Shown here piece by piece: positions 7,202 to 16,219 of a DNA stretch of 35,317 nt. A model generated the notes under the pieces. That model saw only the letters and a program-made list of their open reading frames with translations. It ran no database searches and was not told the DNA's origin. The stretch comes from Candidatus Sumerlaeota bacterium. Lineage in GTDB: Bacteria; Bacillota; SLNR01. How positions within the stretch are numbered: position 1 is the first letter of the stretch; each line of letters starts with the position of its first letter. The stretch lies in the NCBI GenBank assembly GCA_007132905.1, contig SLNR01000005.1, positions 1-35,317 on the forward strand. The letters are read 5' to 3'. A program made the translations under genes and the position numbers.

Positions 7202-8617
7202 ATGCTGAAAAAAGTAAAGAAGACCATTGAAAAATATCAAATGCTGTCAAATGGTGACAGAGTCGTTGTTGGCGTGTCAGGAGGCCCTGACTCTGTGGCC
7301 TTGTTTCATTTATTATGGACACTTCGGGATGAATATTCGCTTTCCCTTCTCATAGCTCACCTAAATCATCAATTTAGGGGGCAGTCTGCTAAAAAGGACG
7401 CAGATTTTGTAAAGAACATGGCTGAAAATTTTGGCGTTAGCTGTACCGTAAAAACAATGGATGTAAGGGCTATGAGCCGATCTCTTAAAATGACAGAAGA
7501 GGAAGCAGGCAGAAAAGCCAGATATGATATGTATGAGGAGGTGGCTTATCAAGAAAGAGCCGATCGCATTGCTGTGGGCCATCACAAAGACGATCAGGCC
7601 GAAACGGTGCTGTTGAATTTAATAAGAGGGGCGGGGATGGAAGGTCTTGGGGGAATGGATCCTGTTCGAAACAACAAAATTATCCGGCCTCTATTATTGG
7701 TAAGCAAGAAAGAGATTGTAGATTATTGTGAAATACATGGTCTCGAAAGTCGTATAGACGAGACAAACTTACAAACAGATTATCACCGAAATAAAATCCG
7801 CTTAGAGTTAATCCCGCTTTTGGAAAAAGAATACAATCCAAAAATCTGTGATGCAATGAGCCGTACGGCCAAGATCATGCAAGAAGAGAACAACTTCTTG
7901 CATGAATTGACCAAGCAAAAGTGTGAAGACATGATCGAATGGGAAGAGGGTGCTCAATTAATCTGCTTGAACTTGTTAACAAAAGAAGGAAAAGCTCTGC
8001 AGAGAAGAATTTTAAGAGAGGCGGTACGTCTTTATAAGGGTGATGTATATCATGTACGCTTTCAGCATATAGAAGAAACTCTCCAAATTGCGCTGGAAGG
8101 GAAACCAGGGCAGCAAAAAACTTTGCCCGGGGGGATTGTCGCTGTCAAAGAATATGATAAGCTGAGGCTGCATAGGAAAGAAGCTATCGTAAAAGAAGAG
8201 GTTTGTCCAGTAAAACTTAATGTACCCGGAAAAACAAGTGTGCCTTGGTGTGAATGGCTTTTCTTGACGAAAGCGGGAAAAGATATGGATACGGCTCCAA
8301 AAAACGAGGGAGAGAAAAATGTTCTTTTGGCTGCCGATAAAGTTGAATTTCCCTTATGGGTTAGGACTCAGCAAGAAGGGGATCGGATTGCTCTTCCCCA
8401 AGGAAAAGGAAGAAAAAAAGTAAAAGATGTATTCATTGACAGGAAAGTTCCTAAGCGAATGAGAAGAAAGATACCTTTGGTTGTCGATTCTGCAGGAAGA
8501 GTGGTTTGGATCCCCGAATACAGAAGCTGCGGGGACTGCCGACCGGATGAAGAAACAACTGGGTGGCTGTGGGTCAAAATGGAAAAAAGAGAAACCGGGA
8601 GGAATCATGATGCTTGA
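7202..8617 (+). CDS. tilS: tRNA(Ile)-lysidine synthetase
   Basis: A 471-residue enzyme that ATP-dependently converts C34 of the CAU-anticodon tRNA(Ile) to lysidine so that it reads AUA. The N-terminal PP-loop ATPase has SGGPDS at 26-31, followed by AHLNHQFRG and VGHHKDDQAETVLLNLIRG. The central and C-terminal TilS domains end with a segment containing EGDRI and GRKKVKDVFIDRKVP. The ATG at 7202 has AGAGGTG upstream; an upstream in-frame start at 7082 lacks conservation. It heads the tilS-hpt-ftsH order known from many Firmicutes. The last 8 bases overlap hpt, which implies translational coupling. Confidence 0.95.
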   Translation: MLKKVKKTIEKYQMLSNGDRVVVGVSGGPDSVALFHLLWTLRDEYSLSLLIAHLNHQFRGQSAKKDADFVKNMAENFGVSCTVKTMDVRAMSRSLKMTEEEAGRKARYDMYEEVAYQERADRIAVGHHKDDQAETVLLNLIRGAGMEGLGGMDPVRNNKIIRPLLLVSKKEIVDYCEIHGLESRIDETNLQTDYHRNKIRLELIPLLEKEYNPKICDAMSRTAKIMQEENNFLHELTKQKCEDMIEWEEGAQLICLNLLTKEGKALQRRILREAVRLYKGDVYHVRFQHIEETLQIALEGKPGQQKTLPGGIVAVKEYDKLRLHRKEAIVKEEVCPVKLNVPGKTSVPWCEWLFLTKAGKDMDTAPKNEGEKNVLLAADKVEFPLWVRTQQEGDRIALPQGKGRKKVKDVFIDRKVPKRMRRKIPLVVDSAGRVVWIPEYRSCGDCRPDEETTGWLWVKMEKRETGRNHDA

Positions 8618-9152
8618 AGATATTGAAGAAATTTTGATTGATGGAAAAGCCATTCAGACAAGAGTAAAAGAATTAGGAGAGGAAATCTCCCGTCGTTATG
8701 AAAACAAGGACCTGCTGCTTGTGTGCATTTTAAAAGGCGGGATTATGTTTATGGCTGATTTATCTCGTTGCATCACAATTCCGTGTGAGTTTGATTTCAT
8801 GGCCGTGACCAGCTACGGAGAGGCAACGGAATCATCAGGAGTTGTGCGGATATTGAAAGATCTTGATAAAAGCATTCAAAACAGGCACGTGTTGATCATC
8901 GAAGATGTGGTTGATACCGGATTGACTTTAAAGTATTTAGTTAAAAACCTTGAAAATAGAAGACCGGCAAGTTTAAAAGTTTGTTCGTTATTAAATAAGA
9001 AAGCACATAGAAAAGCGGATGTGAAGATTGACTTCGTCGGATTTGACATACCTGATAAATTCGTCATTGGATATGGGCTCGATTACGCAGGAAAGTATAG
9101 GAATTTACCTTTTATTTCTGTGCTTAAACCAAAAATCTATACTACGTGCTAA
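8610..9152 (+). CDS. hpt: Hypoxanthine phosphoribosyltransferase
   Basis: A 180-residue purine-salvage enzyme that joins hypoxanthine or guanine to PRPP to give IMP or GMP. The PRPP-binding loop LIIEDVVDTGLTL is at ~95-107, and the early LKGGIMFMADL and later DFVGFDIPDKFVIGYGLDY are family signatures. Two adjacent ATGs (8607, 8610) are possible; 8610 has the better spacing (7 bases) from GGGAGG at 8597-8602. The start lies within the end of tilS. The 78-base gap before ftsH holds a candidate promoter. Confidence 0.95.
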   Translation: MLEDIEEILIDGKAIQTRVKELGEEISRRYENKDLLLVCILKGGIMFMADLSRCITIPCEFDFMAVTSYGEATESSGVVRILKDLDKSIQNRHVLIIEDVVDTGLTLKYLVKNLENRRPASLKVCSLLNKKAHRKADVKIDFVGFDIPDKFVIGYGLDYAGKYRNLPFISVLKPKIYTTC

Positions 9153-9181
9153 TTGTATAATCTTGTGATGTATGATAAAAT
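9153..9181 (+). promoter_or_regulatory. Candidate promoter of ftsH
   Basis: TTGTAT (9153-9158) and TAAAAT (9176-9181) with a 17-base spacer lie just after the hpt stop and about 50 bases before ftsH. Four and five of six positions match the consensus. Confidence 0.4.
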
Positions 9182-9230
9182 ACTTATCTGTTGGAGGTTT
9201 TTCTAGGTTTTACTGGGAGGAGGGTTGTTT

Positions 9231-11177
9231 TTGAATAGAAGCATCCGTAATTTGATGTTTTATGCGCTGCTGTTTCTGATACCGATTATGATCAGCAGTT
9301 ATTTCCATGGGCAGCGGCCGGAAATTTTACAAATAAATTACTCTGAGTTCGTGAGCTATGTGGAAGAAGGAGAAATTGAAAGGGTGACCATTGTTGGCGG
9401 CGAGGCAGGAACTAGTACGGTCACCGGCACACTCCGAGATGAAAGAGAATTCGAGACGGTGGTCTTGACAGATCCGGATTTACTGCAAACATTAAGAGAC
9501 CAGAATATTACCGTTGCGGTTGAAGAACCGCCGGCGCCATCTATTTGGATTTCCATGTTGACAACAATACTCCCGATTTTATTGATAGTCGGTGTGCTGT
9601 TCTTTTTTATGCAGCAGCAACAGGGAGGCGGGAATAAGGTGATGCAATTTGGCAAAAGCAAGGCCAAACTGCACACTGAATATAAAAAGAAAGTGACTTT
9701 TGCCGATGTGGCTGGCGTAGAAGAAGCAAAGGAAGAAGTAAAAGAGATAGTGGATTTTTTAAAGACCCCCAAGAAATATGGTGAAATCGGAGCTTTGATT
9801 CCCAAAGGAGTGCTTCTCTTCGGAGCCCCGGGAACAGGGAAAACCCTACTGGGGAGGGCCATTGCCGGAGAAGCGGGTGTACCCTTTTATAGCATAAGCG
9901 GCTCGGATTTTGTAGAAATGTTCGTCGGTGTGGGCGCTTCAAGGGTAAGGGATCTTTTCGATCAAGCAAAGAAGAACTCTCCCTGCATTGTGTTTATCGA
10001 CGAGATTGATGCCGTCGGTCGGCAGCGAGGAGCCGGTTATGGTGGCGGTCACGATGAAAGAGAGCAAACTTTAAACCAGCTTCTTGTGGAAATGGACGGC
10101 TTTGGTATAAATGAAGGAATCATTGTGATGGCGGCAACAAACCGTCCCGATGTATTGGATCCGGCTTTACTGAGGCCGGGGCGGTTTGACAGGCAAATCG
10201 TCTTGGATCGACCGGATGTCAACGGCAGACATGATATATTAAAAGTACATATAAAAGACAAACCCGTGGAGGAAGACGTTGATTTAGAGGTCATCGCAAG
10301 GAGAACCCCCGGCTTTACCGGTGCGGATCTTGCCAATTTAATCAATGAAGGTGCGCTTTTATCTGCTCGTCTGAATAAAAAGCAAATTGGCATGGCCGAA
10401 CTTGAAGAGGCGGTCGACCGGGTAATGGCCGGTCCAGAGCGCAAGACCAGAGTCATAAGCGATAACGAAAAGAAGATTATTGCTTACCATGAAGCGGCGC
10501 ACGCTTTGGTGGCAAGAATGGTGGATAAGTCAGATCCTGTGCACAAAGTATCCATCATTCCCAGGGGATCTGCCTTAGGTTATGTTCTTCAGTTACCCAC
10601 AGAAGACCGCTATTTAGTCAGTAAAAGTGAACTGCTTGATAAAATTTCCGTTTTGCTTGCCGGACGTGCTTCCGAGCAGAAGTTTTTCAATGATGTAAGT
10701 ACGGGAGCTCAAAATGATTTAGAACAGGCAACAAAACTTGTCAGGCGAATGATTACCGAATATGGTATGAGTGACAAATTGGGTCCGGTTACTCTTGGAA
10801 ATAAGCAAGATCAAGTATTTCTCGGGCGAGATATCGGGAGAGAAAGAAATTACAGCGAAGATATTGCCTCTGCCATTGACACCGAGATGCGAGCAATCAT
10901 TGATCAATGCTATGAGCTTGCCCAATCAGTGATTGAAGAGAATGAAGATAAACTTCATAAGATCGTAGAAATGTTGCTAGATAAAGAAACAATTCAAGGG
11001 AAAGAGCTTGAAGATCTTTTGAATTCGGCTGACCACGAAGAAGATGAGGATATAGAGGCCTCTCATTCACATGGTGATCACACACAAGAAGCTTATGAGA
11101 AAGAAGAAATCGAGGAACCAGAAGAAGAAGAAAATGCAGAAGAAAAAAGGCAAAAGGATGATGAAGCTGGTGTATAG
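9231..11177 (+). CDS. ftsH: ATP-dependent zinc metalloprotease FtsH
   Basis: A 648-residue membrane-anchored AAA+ protease that extracts and degrades unassembled membrane proteins and regulators. Two membrane helices (~5-24 and ~104-127) flank an extracytoplasmic domain of about 80 residues. The AAA domain has Walker A GAPGTGKT (198-205), Walker B IVFIDE (253-258) and the SRH around [15 protein letters not shown]. The zinc site is HEAAH at 420-424. The last ~35 residues are very acidic and start with HSHGDH. The TTG at 9231 is 7 bases from AGGAGG (9218-9223), which is better than the TTG at 9225. Its stop lies inside a terminator hairpin. Confidence 0.95.
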   Translation: MNRSIRNLMFYALLFLIPIMISSYFHGQRPEILQINYSEFVSYVEEGEIERVTIVGGEAGTSTVTGTLRDEREFETVVLTDPDLLQTLRDQNITVAVEEPPAPSIWISMLTTILPILLIVGVLFFFMQQQQGGGNKVMQFGKSKAKLHTEYKKKVTFADVAGVEEAKEEVKEIVDFLKTPKKYGEIGALIPKGVLLFGAPGTGKTLLGRAIAGEAGVPFYSISGSDFVEMFVGVGASRVRDLFDQAKKNSPCIVFIDEIDAVGRQRGAGYGGGHDEREQTLNQLLVEMDGFGINEGIIVMAATNRPDVLDPALLRPGRFDRQIVLDRPDVNGRHDILKVHIKDKPVEEDVDLEVIARRTPGFTGADLANLINEGALLSARLNKKQIGMAELEEAVDRVMAGPERKTRVISDNEKKIIAYHEAAHALVARMVDKSDPVHKVSIIPRGSALGYVLQLPTEDRYLVSKSELLDKISVLLAGRASEQKFFNDVSTGAQNDLEQATKLVRRMITEYGMSDKLGPVTLGNKQDQVFLGRDIGRERNYSEDIASAIDTEMRAIIDQCYELAQSVIEENEDKLHKIVEMLLDKETIQGKELEDLLNSADHEEDEDIEASHSHGDHTQEAYEKEEIEEPEEEENAEEKRQKDDEAGV

Positions 11178-11194
11178 ACATGCACCGGCTTTTT
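11164..11194 (+). terminator. Terminator overlapping the ftsH stop codon
   Basis: AGCTGGTG (11165-11172) pairs with CACCGGCT (11183-11190) through 8 bp including one G-U, with a 10-base loop, followed by TTTTT. The ftsH stop (11175-11177) is in the loop, so translating ribosomes would cover the left arm. Confidence 0.6.
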
Positions 11195-11248
11195 CCCTGT
11201 TGAGCATCTTTTTTTGGGATAAATTATCGGAAAAGGATGGTGAGGATG

Positions 11249-11647
11249 ATGTCTCATTCGATTCGAATTGGCTTAACCGGAACATTGGAAAAGACCGTAA
11301 GAAAAGATGATACCGCAGCGAGTGTCAAAAGCGGGGTCTTGGAGGTTTTGGGAACCCCTGTTTTAGCCGCTTTCATGGAGGAAGCTTCCTGCCTGGCTGT
11401 CCAAGAAGTACTGCCAAGCAAAACGACTACGGTGGGGACATATCTTCAATTGGAGCATAAAGCGCCCACGCCGGTGGGTATGGAGGTACAGATAGAAGCT
11501 AAACTTGTTGAGACCAAAGATAGACTCCTAATATTTGAATTAACGGGAAAGGATGAGAAGGAGGCCATCGGAAAAGGTGTTCATCACCGTGTTATAGTCG
11601 ATGAAAAGAAGTTTATGGAGAGAGTGAATGGAAAAAGCAAACGATGA
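11249..11647 (+). CDS. FlK-like hotdog thioesterase
   Basis: A 132-residue single hotdog-fold protein resembling fluoroacetyl-CoA thioesterase FlK. Thr36, Glu44 and His70 fall at the same mutual spacing (8 and 26 residues) as the Thr42-Glu50-His76 triad I recall for FlK, and the sequence around them (GTPVLAAFMEEA, LEHKAPTPVG) fits the family. Most such bacterial proteins are annotated only as thioesterases; the acyl-CoA substrate is unknown and fluoroacetyl-CoA need not be it. Start ATG 11249 is preferred over 11246 and 11237 because GGTGAG lies just upstream, but this is uncertain by a few residues. It sits between ftsH and the folate genes and is probably cotranscribed with folE (37-bp gap). 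Confidence 0.75.
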   Translation: MSHSIRIGLTGTLEKTVRKDDTAASVKSGVLEVLGTPVLAAFMEEASCLAVQEVLPSKTTTVGTYLQLEHKAPTPVGMEVQIEAKLVETKDRLLIFELTGKDEKEAIGKGVHHRVIVDEKKFMERVNGKSKR

Positions 11648-11684
11648 TGAAGGTTAAAACACTGGTTGGGAAGGAAGTGAAAAC

Positions 11685-12245
11685 ATGCCTGATGTAGAGA
11701 AAATTGAGGAAGCGGTCAGGATGATTTTAGAAGCAATCGGTGAAGATATTCACAGAGAAGGCCTAAGAGATACTCCTCAGCGTGTTGCCCGTTTTTATGC
11801 TGAGGCGTTTTCCGGGATGGGAAAAGACCCGCGAAAAGACCTAACATTGTTGTTTCAAGAAAAATATGATGAGATGATTTTGGTAAAAGATATTCCACTT
11901 TATTCTATGTGTGAGCACCATTTGCTTCCTTTTTTCGGGAAAGCGCATGTGGCTTATATCCCCAAAGACGGGAAAATTACGGGATTGAGTAAAGTCGCAA
12001 GGGTTGTGGAGACCGTGGCAAAAAGGCCTCAGGTTCAAGAACGTTTGACGAGCACTGTCGCAGACTTGTTAATGGAAAAGCTAAACCCCTATGGAGCGGC
12101 GGTAGTCGTGGAAGCAGAGCATATGTGCATGACCATGAGAGGAGTAAATAAACCGGGGTCGATGACAGTAACATCGGCTTTGAGAGGTTTATATCGTCAA
12201 GATGAAGCAGCCAGAGCCGAATTATTTTCATTAATCGGTAAATAG
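11685..12245 (+). CDS. folE: GTP cyclohydrolase I
   Basis: A 186-residue enzyme that converts GTP to 7,8-dihydroneopterin triphosphate, the first step of folate synthesis. The zinc ligands Cys76 and His79 (MCEHH) and Cys148 (HMCMTMRG) are all present, with [13 protein letters not shown] at 28-40 and the [10 protein letters not shown] segment. Length is typical of the family. ATG 11685 follows GGAAG. The stop is 9 bases before the folP start, so the two are cotranscribed. No THF riboswitch or other leader was recognised upstream. Confidence 0.95.
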   Translation: MPDVEKIEEAVRMILEAIGEDIHREGLRDTPQRVARFYAEAFSGMGKDPRKDLTLLFQEKYDEMILVKDIPLYSMCEHHLLPFFGKAHVAYIPKDGKITGLSKVARVVETVAKRPQVQERLTSTVADLLMEKLNPYGAAVVVEAEHMCMTMRGVNKPGSMTVTSALRGLYRQDEAARAELFSLIGK

Positions 12246-12256
12246 GGGTGAATGGA

Positions 12257-13450
12257 ATGATAACCAATGCAAGGATTGTCCACTGCGACAGTTATGAAGA
12301 TGCTTATAAAGAGATAAAAAAAGTGGGTTCTTGTGAACACGGGGCAAAAGCTATGGCTGACAAGGCGGTTCATGTGCTGCTTCGCCTTGATATGGTTCCT
12401 ACTGTAGCGGCCAATATTATCAAACAAGAGATGCTTTCAAAAGGCGGCGAAGCTGCTGTGAGCAAAGGTACGGTGGATTTAGCGGATTCACATACTTCGA
12501 TCTTGTTAATGGGAACCATAAAACAGTACAAGCTCCTTACGGGTAAATTGAAGCTTCAGCAGTTTAAACTCCCGACCATCGCAAAAGAGATCGAGGAAAC
12601 TCTTGCTCAAAGAGAGAGAACATTGCCCGCTTTAAAGATGAATGATCAGGATTTTCACTGGGACAGACAAACATATATAATGGGAATACTAAATGTAACT
12701 CCTGATTCTTTTTCTGACGGCGGATTGTTTATCGACCCGGATAAAGCCATCATTCGGGCCAGGGAAATGGTCCATGACGGAGCCGATATCATTGATATCG
12801 GTGCAGAATCAAGTCGTCCCGGGCATAATAAGTTAAGTCTTCAGGAAGAAGAGAAGAGATTATTCCCTGCTTTAGAAAAAGTGCTGCAGGAAGTGAAAGT
12901 GCCCGTCTCGATAGATACTACCAAAGCATACATCGCGAAAAGGGCTCTAAAAATGGGTGCGTCTATGATCAATGATATCTCTTTTTTGAAAGACGATCCT
13001 GCCCTAATCCGGGCGGTAGCTCAAAAAAAGGCAGCTTTGGTTATTATGCATAATCGAGAAAAGGCAGAATATATTGATTTGATGGGAGAGATCATGGGGG
13101 ATATTAGAGACGGAATTGATAGAGCCCTTGATGCCGGAGTGAATAAAGATAAAATCATTGTGGATCCCGGCATTGGATTTGGCAAAACGGCTGTTCACAA
13201 CTTGATTGTTCTTCAGCATTTGAAAGAAATCAAATCTTTAGGTTTTCCTTTACTCGTGGGTCCTTCCAGAAAATCATTCATTGGGAAAACGCTGGATTTG
13301 CCTGTGCAAGAAAGGGTTGAAGGCACAGCAGCCGCAGTTTCCTTGAGTATTGCAGGAGGAGCTGATTTTGTCAGGGTGCATGATGTAAAAGCTATGCGTC
13401 GTGTGGCAGATATGAGTGATGCCATTGTTCGCCACCAGGAGGAACTGTAA
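12257..13450 (+). CDS. folP: Dihydropteroate synthase with N-terminal extension
   Basis: A 397-residue protein in which the dihydropteroate synthase barrel begins only at about residue 138. Its signatures are GILNVTPDSFSDGG, DIGAESSRPG, SIDTTKA, INDIS, DPGIGFGKT and GPSRKSFIG. It joins p-aminobenzoate to hydroxymethyl-dihydropterin diphosphate and is the sulfonamide target. The first ~135 residues are an extra domain absent from the ~270-residue classical enzymes; some clostridial homologues have one, function unknown to me. ATG 12257 has AGGGGTG 6 bases upstream; a GTG at 12248 is possible but poorly spaced. The GGAGG for folB is inside its 3' end. Confidence 0.93.
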   Translation: MITNARIVHCDSYEDAYKEIKKVGSCEHGAKAMADKAVHVLLRLDMVPTVAANIIKQEMLSKGGEAAVSKGTVDLADSHTSILLMGTIKQYKLLTGKLKLQQFKLPTIAKEIEETLAQRERTLPALKMNDQDFHWDRQTYIMGILNVTPDSFSDGGLFIDPDKAIIRAREMVHDGADIIDIGAESSRPGHNKLSLQEEEKRLFPALEKVLQEVKVPVSIDTTKAYIAKRALKMGASMINDISFLKDDPALIRAVAQKKAALVIMHNREKAEYIDLMGEIMGDIRDGIDRALDAGVNKDKIIVDPGIGFGKTAVHNLIVLQHLKEIKSLGFPLLVGPSRKSFIGKTLDLPVQERVEGTAAAVSLSIAGGADFVRVHDVKAMRRVADMSDAIVRHQEEL

Positions 13451-13451
13451 T

Positions 13452-13823
13452 ATGAAGGATAAAATCAAGCTTCATAATATGGTGTTTTATGCTTTTCACG
13501 GCGTGTCCAGCGAGGAGAAATCGTCAGGGCAGCGCTTTATGGTGGACTTAGAAATGAGTTTGGATCTTCGCCAAGCAGGGATATCGGACAATCTTTCCAA
13601 AACAGTCCACTACGGGCATGTTTACAGAATGGTAAAAACCATTGTAGAGGACCAAAATTTTGATTTGATTGAAGCTTTGGCTGAGAAAATAGCAGACCGT
13701 GTGCTGAAAAGCTACGGTCTTGTTGAGACGGTCCTTGTATGCGTGAAAAAACCTCAAGTTCCGATTCAAGGGATGCTTGATTATGCCGCCGTTGAAATTG
13801 TGAGGAATCGAAGCGATGGATAA
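13452..13823 (+). CDS. folB: Dihydroneopterin aldolase
   Basis: A 123-residue enzyme that cleaves 7,8-dihydroneopterin to 6-hydroxymethyl-dihydropterin and glycolaldehyde. Family features are the start IKLHNMVFYAFHGVSSEEK, with the conserved FHG, the VHYGHVY strand, IEALAEKIAD with its conserved Glu, and a C-terminal VCVKKPQVPI. Length is typical. ATG 13452 is one base after the folP stop and uses GGAGG at 13438-13442. The last 8 bases overlap folK, so folP, folB and folK are likely coupled in translation. Confidence 0.95.
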   Translation: MKDKIKLHNMVFYAFHGVSSEEKSSGQRFMVDLEMSLDLRQAGISDNLSKTVHYGHVYRMVKTIVEDQNFDLIEALAEKIADRVLKSYGLVETVLVCVKKPQVPIQGMLDYAAVEIVRNRSDG

Positions 13824-14322
13824 TGTCTATTTGGGGGTAGGAACGAACCAGGGAGATAGAGAAAAAAACTTGAAGACAGCACTGAGAATTTTACAAGAGG
13901 ACGACAATATTTATATCAGCAAGGTTTCTTCAGTATATGAGTCTGAGCCGGTTGGCTATGAAAAACAGCCGGATTTCCTGAATTGTGTGATTTGTGTTAG
14001 AACAGATTTGTCTCCTCAAAATGTACTTTTGAAAGCAAAAGAGGTAGAAAAAAGAATGGGCAGAGAAAAGAGTTTTCGATGGGGACCAAGAAAAATTGAT
14101 ATTGATATTCTACTGTATGGACAGGAATTAGTAGATAAGGAGGATCTGAAAATTCCCCATCCTGAGATGAAAAAGAGGGGCTTTGTTTTGATCCCGCTTC
14201 ATGAAATTGAGCCAAAACTTACCTTGCCGGGCGGAGAGAAAATTGAGGATTTGATGTGTAATTTGCCACCAAAACACGGAATTGCAAAGCGAAGCGACAT
14301 AATCTTGACAGTAGATGACTAA
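13816..14322 (+). CDS. folK: HPPK, hydroxymethyl-dihydropterin pyrophosphokinase
   Basis: A 168-residue kinase that transfers pyrophosphate from ATP to 6-hydroxymethyl-7,8-dihydropterin, giving the FolP substrate. Signatures are VYLGVGTNQGDREKNL at the start, VSSVYESEPVGY, FLNCV, and the signature RWGPRKIDIDILLYG with its Asp pair for magnesium. The ATG lies within the end of folB. Phosphatase and FolC steps are not in the window. The promoter of nadC lies in the last codons of this gene. Confidence 0.95.
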   Translation: MDNVYLGVGTNQGDREKNLKTALRILQEDDNIYISKVSSVYESEPVGYEKQPDFLNCVICVRTDLSPQNVLLKAKEVEKRMGREKSFRWGPRKIDIDILLYGQELVDKEDLKIPHPEMKKRGFVLIPLHEIEPKLTLPGGEKIEDLMCNLPPKHGIAKRSDIILTVDD

Positions 14323-14333
14323 GCCTATAGAAT
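14305..14333 (+). promoter_or_regulatory. Strong promoter of nadC inside the end of folK
   Basis: TTGACA (14305-14310) and TAGAAT (14328-14333) are separated by 17 bases (6/6 and 5/6 matches). The -35 box is within the last codons of folK. It gives nadC and the genes after it a start independent of the folate block. Confidence 0.65.
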
Positions 14334-14375
14334 GAAGTTAACTTTACATTTTTGGCAAGAAGGAGAGAATTAGAG

Positions 14376-15278
14376 ATGAGATTGAGTCCTTATCAAATCG
14401 AAGAAGTAGTTCGCCGCGCCCTCGATGAGGATGTCGGCAGTGGTGATATAACCACCGATTCTGTGGTTCCCGAAAGTGCTTTCGCTTCTGCTACAATTTT
14501 TGCGAAAGAAGAGGGAATCATAGCAGGTGAAGATGTGGCAAAAATTGCCTTTCGCATGATTGATCGGCGGATTATTTTCAGTCCGGTAGTGAATGATGGA
14601 GAGCTAGTAGAGAAAGGACAGACAGTCGCTACAGTAGAAGGTCCTGCTCAGGCGATTTTGACCGGGGAAAGAGTAGCTCTGAATTTCCTCGAACACCTTT
14701 CAGGCATTGCGACCAAGACGCATCATTTTACGGAAATGATCAAATATTACAATGCAAAATTAACTGATACTAGGAAGACGACACCTGGTCTTCGTTTTCT
14801 TGAGAAATATGCTGTAAGGGTGGGTGGGGGATATAACCACCGCAGGGGCTTGTATGACGCCGTTTTGATCAAGGAAAACCATATAAGATTAGCTGGAGGG
14901 CTAAAAAAAGCGGTTGTCCTTGCCAGAGAGAACATCCCGCACACTATGAGAATTGAAGTGGAAATTAATGATATGGAGCAGGTAGAGGAAGCGCTGGCGG
15001 CTAAAGTAGATATTTTAATGCTGGAAAACATGCCGCCGGATTTGATAAAAAAAGTTGTTCAGGTCGTAGACGGAAGAGCGATCATTGAAGCATCGGGCCA
15101 TGTCTGCGGTGAAAAAATCATTGAGGTGGCCAAAACAGGAATCGACTACATTTCACTGGGATGTTTGACGGATTCGACCGAGCCTTTGGGAATGAGTTTG
15201 AAAATTGGCGAGATTAAACCTGGTCAGAAAGAGGAAAATGTGGCAGATGCGTCGAGAGAAAAAGAGAATGATGAATAA
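14376..15278 (+). CDS. nadC: Quinolinate phosphoribosyltransferase
   Basis: A 300-residue enzyme that converts quinolinate and PRPP to nicotinate mononucleotide in NAD synthesis. Landmarks are DEDVGSGDITTDSV, GERVALNFLEHLSGIAT, the substrate-binding DTRKTTPGLR, GGGYNHRRGLYDAVLIKENH with its catalytic Lys-Glu, and the C-terminal IEASGHV. ATG 14376 has AGGAGAG 8 bases upstream; an earlier in-frame ATG at 14352 lacks one. nadA and nadB are absent from the window, so quinolinate must come from elsewhere. The stop lies inside the start of birA. Confidence 0.94.
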   Translation: MRLSPYQIEEVVRRALDEDVGSGDITTDSVVPESAFASATIFAKEEGIIAGEDVAKIAFRMIDRRIIFSPVVNDGELVEKGQTVATVEGPAQAILTGERVALNFLEHLSGIATKTHHFTEMIKYYNAKLTDTRKTTPGLRFLEKYAVRVGGGYNHRRGLYDAVLIKENHIRLAGGLKKAVVLARENIPHTMRIEVEINDMEQVEEALAAKVDILMLENMPPDLIKKVVQVVDGRAIIEASGHVCGEKIIEVAKTGIDYISLGCLTDSTEPLGMSLKIGEIKPGQKEENVADASREKENDE

Positions 15279-16215
15279 TGAACACAGCGATTGTAAGAAA
15301 GAGAAAACCGGCAGCAGAAAATATGAATTAATACTTGCGAATCTGCATAAGGAAGGGTTTTATTGGCAAGATGACCCTCCGTGCGGATTTTCTATGTCTG
15401 ATGGGAAGAAGCTTCTATGCCGTCAGACCCTCCTTGGTTACTTGAAAACCAAATGGTTAGGTAAAGATATTTGCTATTTTCCTCAGATGCATTCCACCAA
15501 CGAACTGGCTTCCAGACTGGCTGTTCACGGTGCCTCACACGGCACAGTCGTCATGGCGGATCATCAAACAAAAGGCAGGGGCCGGGAAGGCAGAGATTGG
15601 CTCTCCCAGCCAGGCTCAGGAATTCTTTTGTCTTTTGTCTATAAGGAAAAGATAAGGCTGCAGGATCTTTTTATGTTGACTATGGCTTCTTCTGTAGGGC
15701 TTGTTCAGGCCTTAGAAAAAAACAACGGCCTAACAGCAAAGATAAAATGGCCAAACGATTTAATGATAAAGGGGAAAAAGGTTTGTGGGATATTGGCCGA
15801 AGCGAGATTATGTGGACAAAATGTAGATCACGTTGTTGTAGGTATTGGCATGAATGTAAACACAAAGATGGATGAATGGCCAGAGGAAATAAAAAAAACA
15901 GCCACTTCGCTCAACGAAGTGCAGGGAAAATGGCTAAACAGGGAAGAACTGGCAGCCAGCATTATGCATGAATGCGAAATAGTTCTTGATAGGATGCAGA
16001 AGAAAGGCAAAGAAGAAATTCTGCAGAGATGGAGAAATAAGTCTGACACGATTGGCAAGAAGGTTTATGTGTTCCAAGACGGAAAGAGATTCTTGGAAGG
16101 ATTAGCACTTGATGTGAATCAAGAAGGGGCGCTGTTGATAGAAAAGGAATCCAATGGTTCTGTAATCGAGATCTACATGGGAGATATTTCAATCCGCGCC
16201 AATGAGGAGGGGTGA
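15268..16215 (+). CDS. birA: Biotin-protein ligase lacking the HTH helices
   Basis: A 315-residue ligase that makes biotinyl-AMP and transfers biotin to carboxylases. The catalytic core has HSTNE (75-79), TKGRGREGR (101-109), KWPND (160-164) and GIGMNVN, then an SH3-like C-terminal domain. From residue ~19 it aligns with the wing region of bifunctional BirA (KEGF..., then LKT..G), but the three DNA-binding helices that should come before are replaced by ~18 polar residues. It therefore looks like a mono-functional enzyme derived from a repressor. The start (ATG 15268 or 15271) overlaps nadC and has only a weak GAGAG; no alternative start restores an HTH. Confidence 0.9.
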   Translation: MMNNEHSDCKKEKTGSRKYELILANLHKEGFYWQDDPPCGFSMSDGKKLLCRQTLLGYLKTKWLGKDICYFPQMHSTNELASRLAVHGASHGTVVMADHQTKGRGREGRDWLSQPGSGILLSFVYKEKIRLQDLFMLTMASSVGLVQALEKNNGLTAKIKWPNDLMIKGKKVCGILAEARLCGQNVDHVVVGIGMNVNTKMDEWPEEIKKTATSLNEVQGKWLNREELAASIMHECEIVLDRMQKKGKEEILQRWRNKSDTIGKKVYVFQDGKRFLEGLALDVNQEGALLIEKESNGSVIEIYMGDISIRANEEG

Positions 16216-16219
16216 GAAG

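Noticed and set aside
9356-9969. Minus-strand frames inside ftsH, and similar frames inside fol, nadC and hydantoinase genes
   Set aside because: Antisense shadows of well-supported genes, without starts or domains.
11071-11310. Lysine-rich 79-codon frame after ftsH
   Set aside because: It is the acidic ftsH tail read in another frame and overlaps the terminator and thioesterase start.
11600-11690. THF or other riboswitch before folE
   Set aside because: The gap is only 37 bases and holds no conserved structure.
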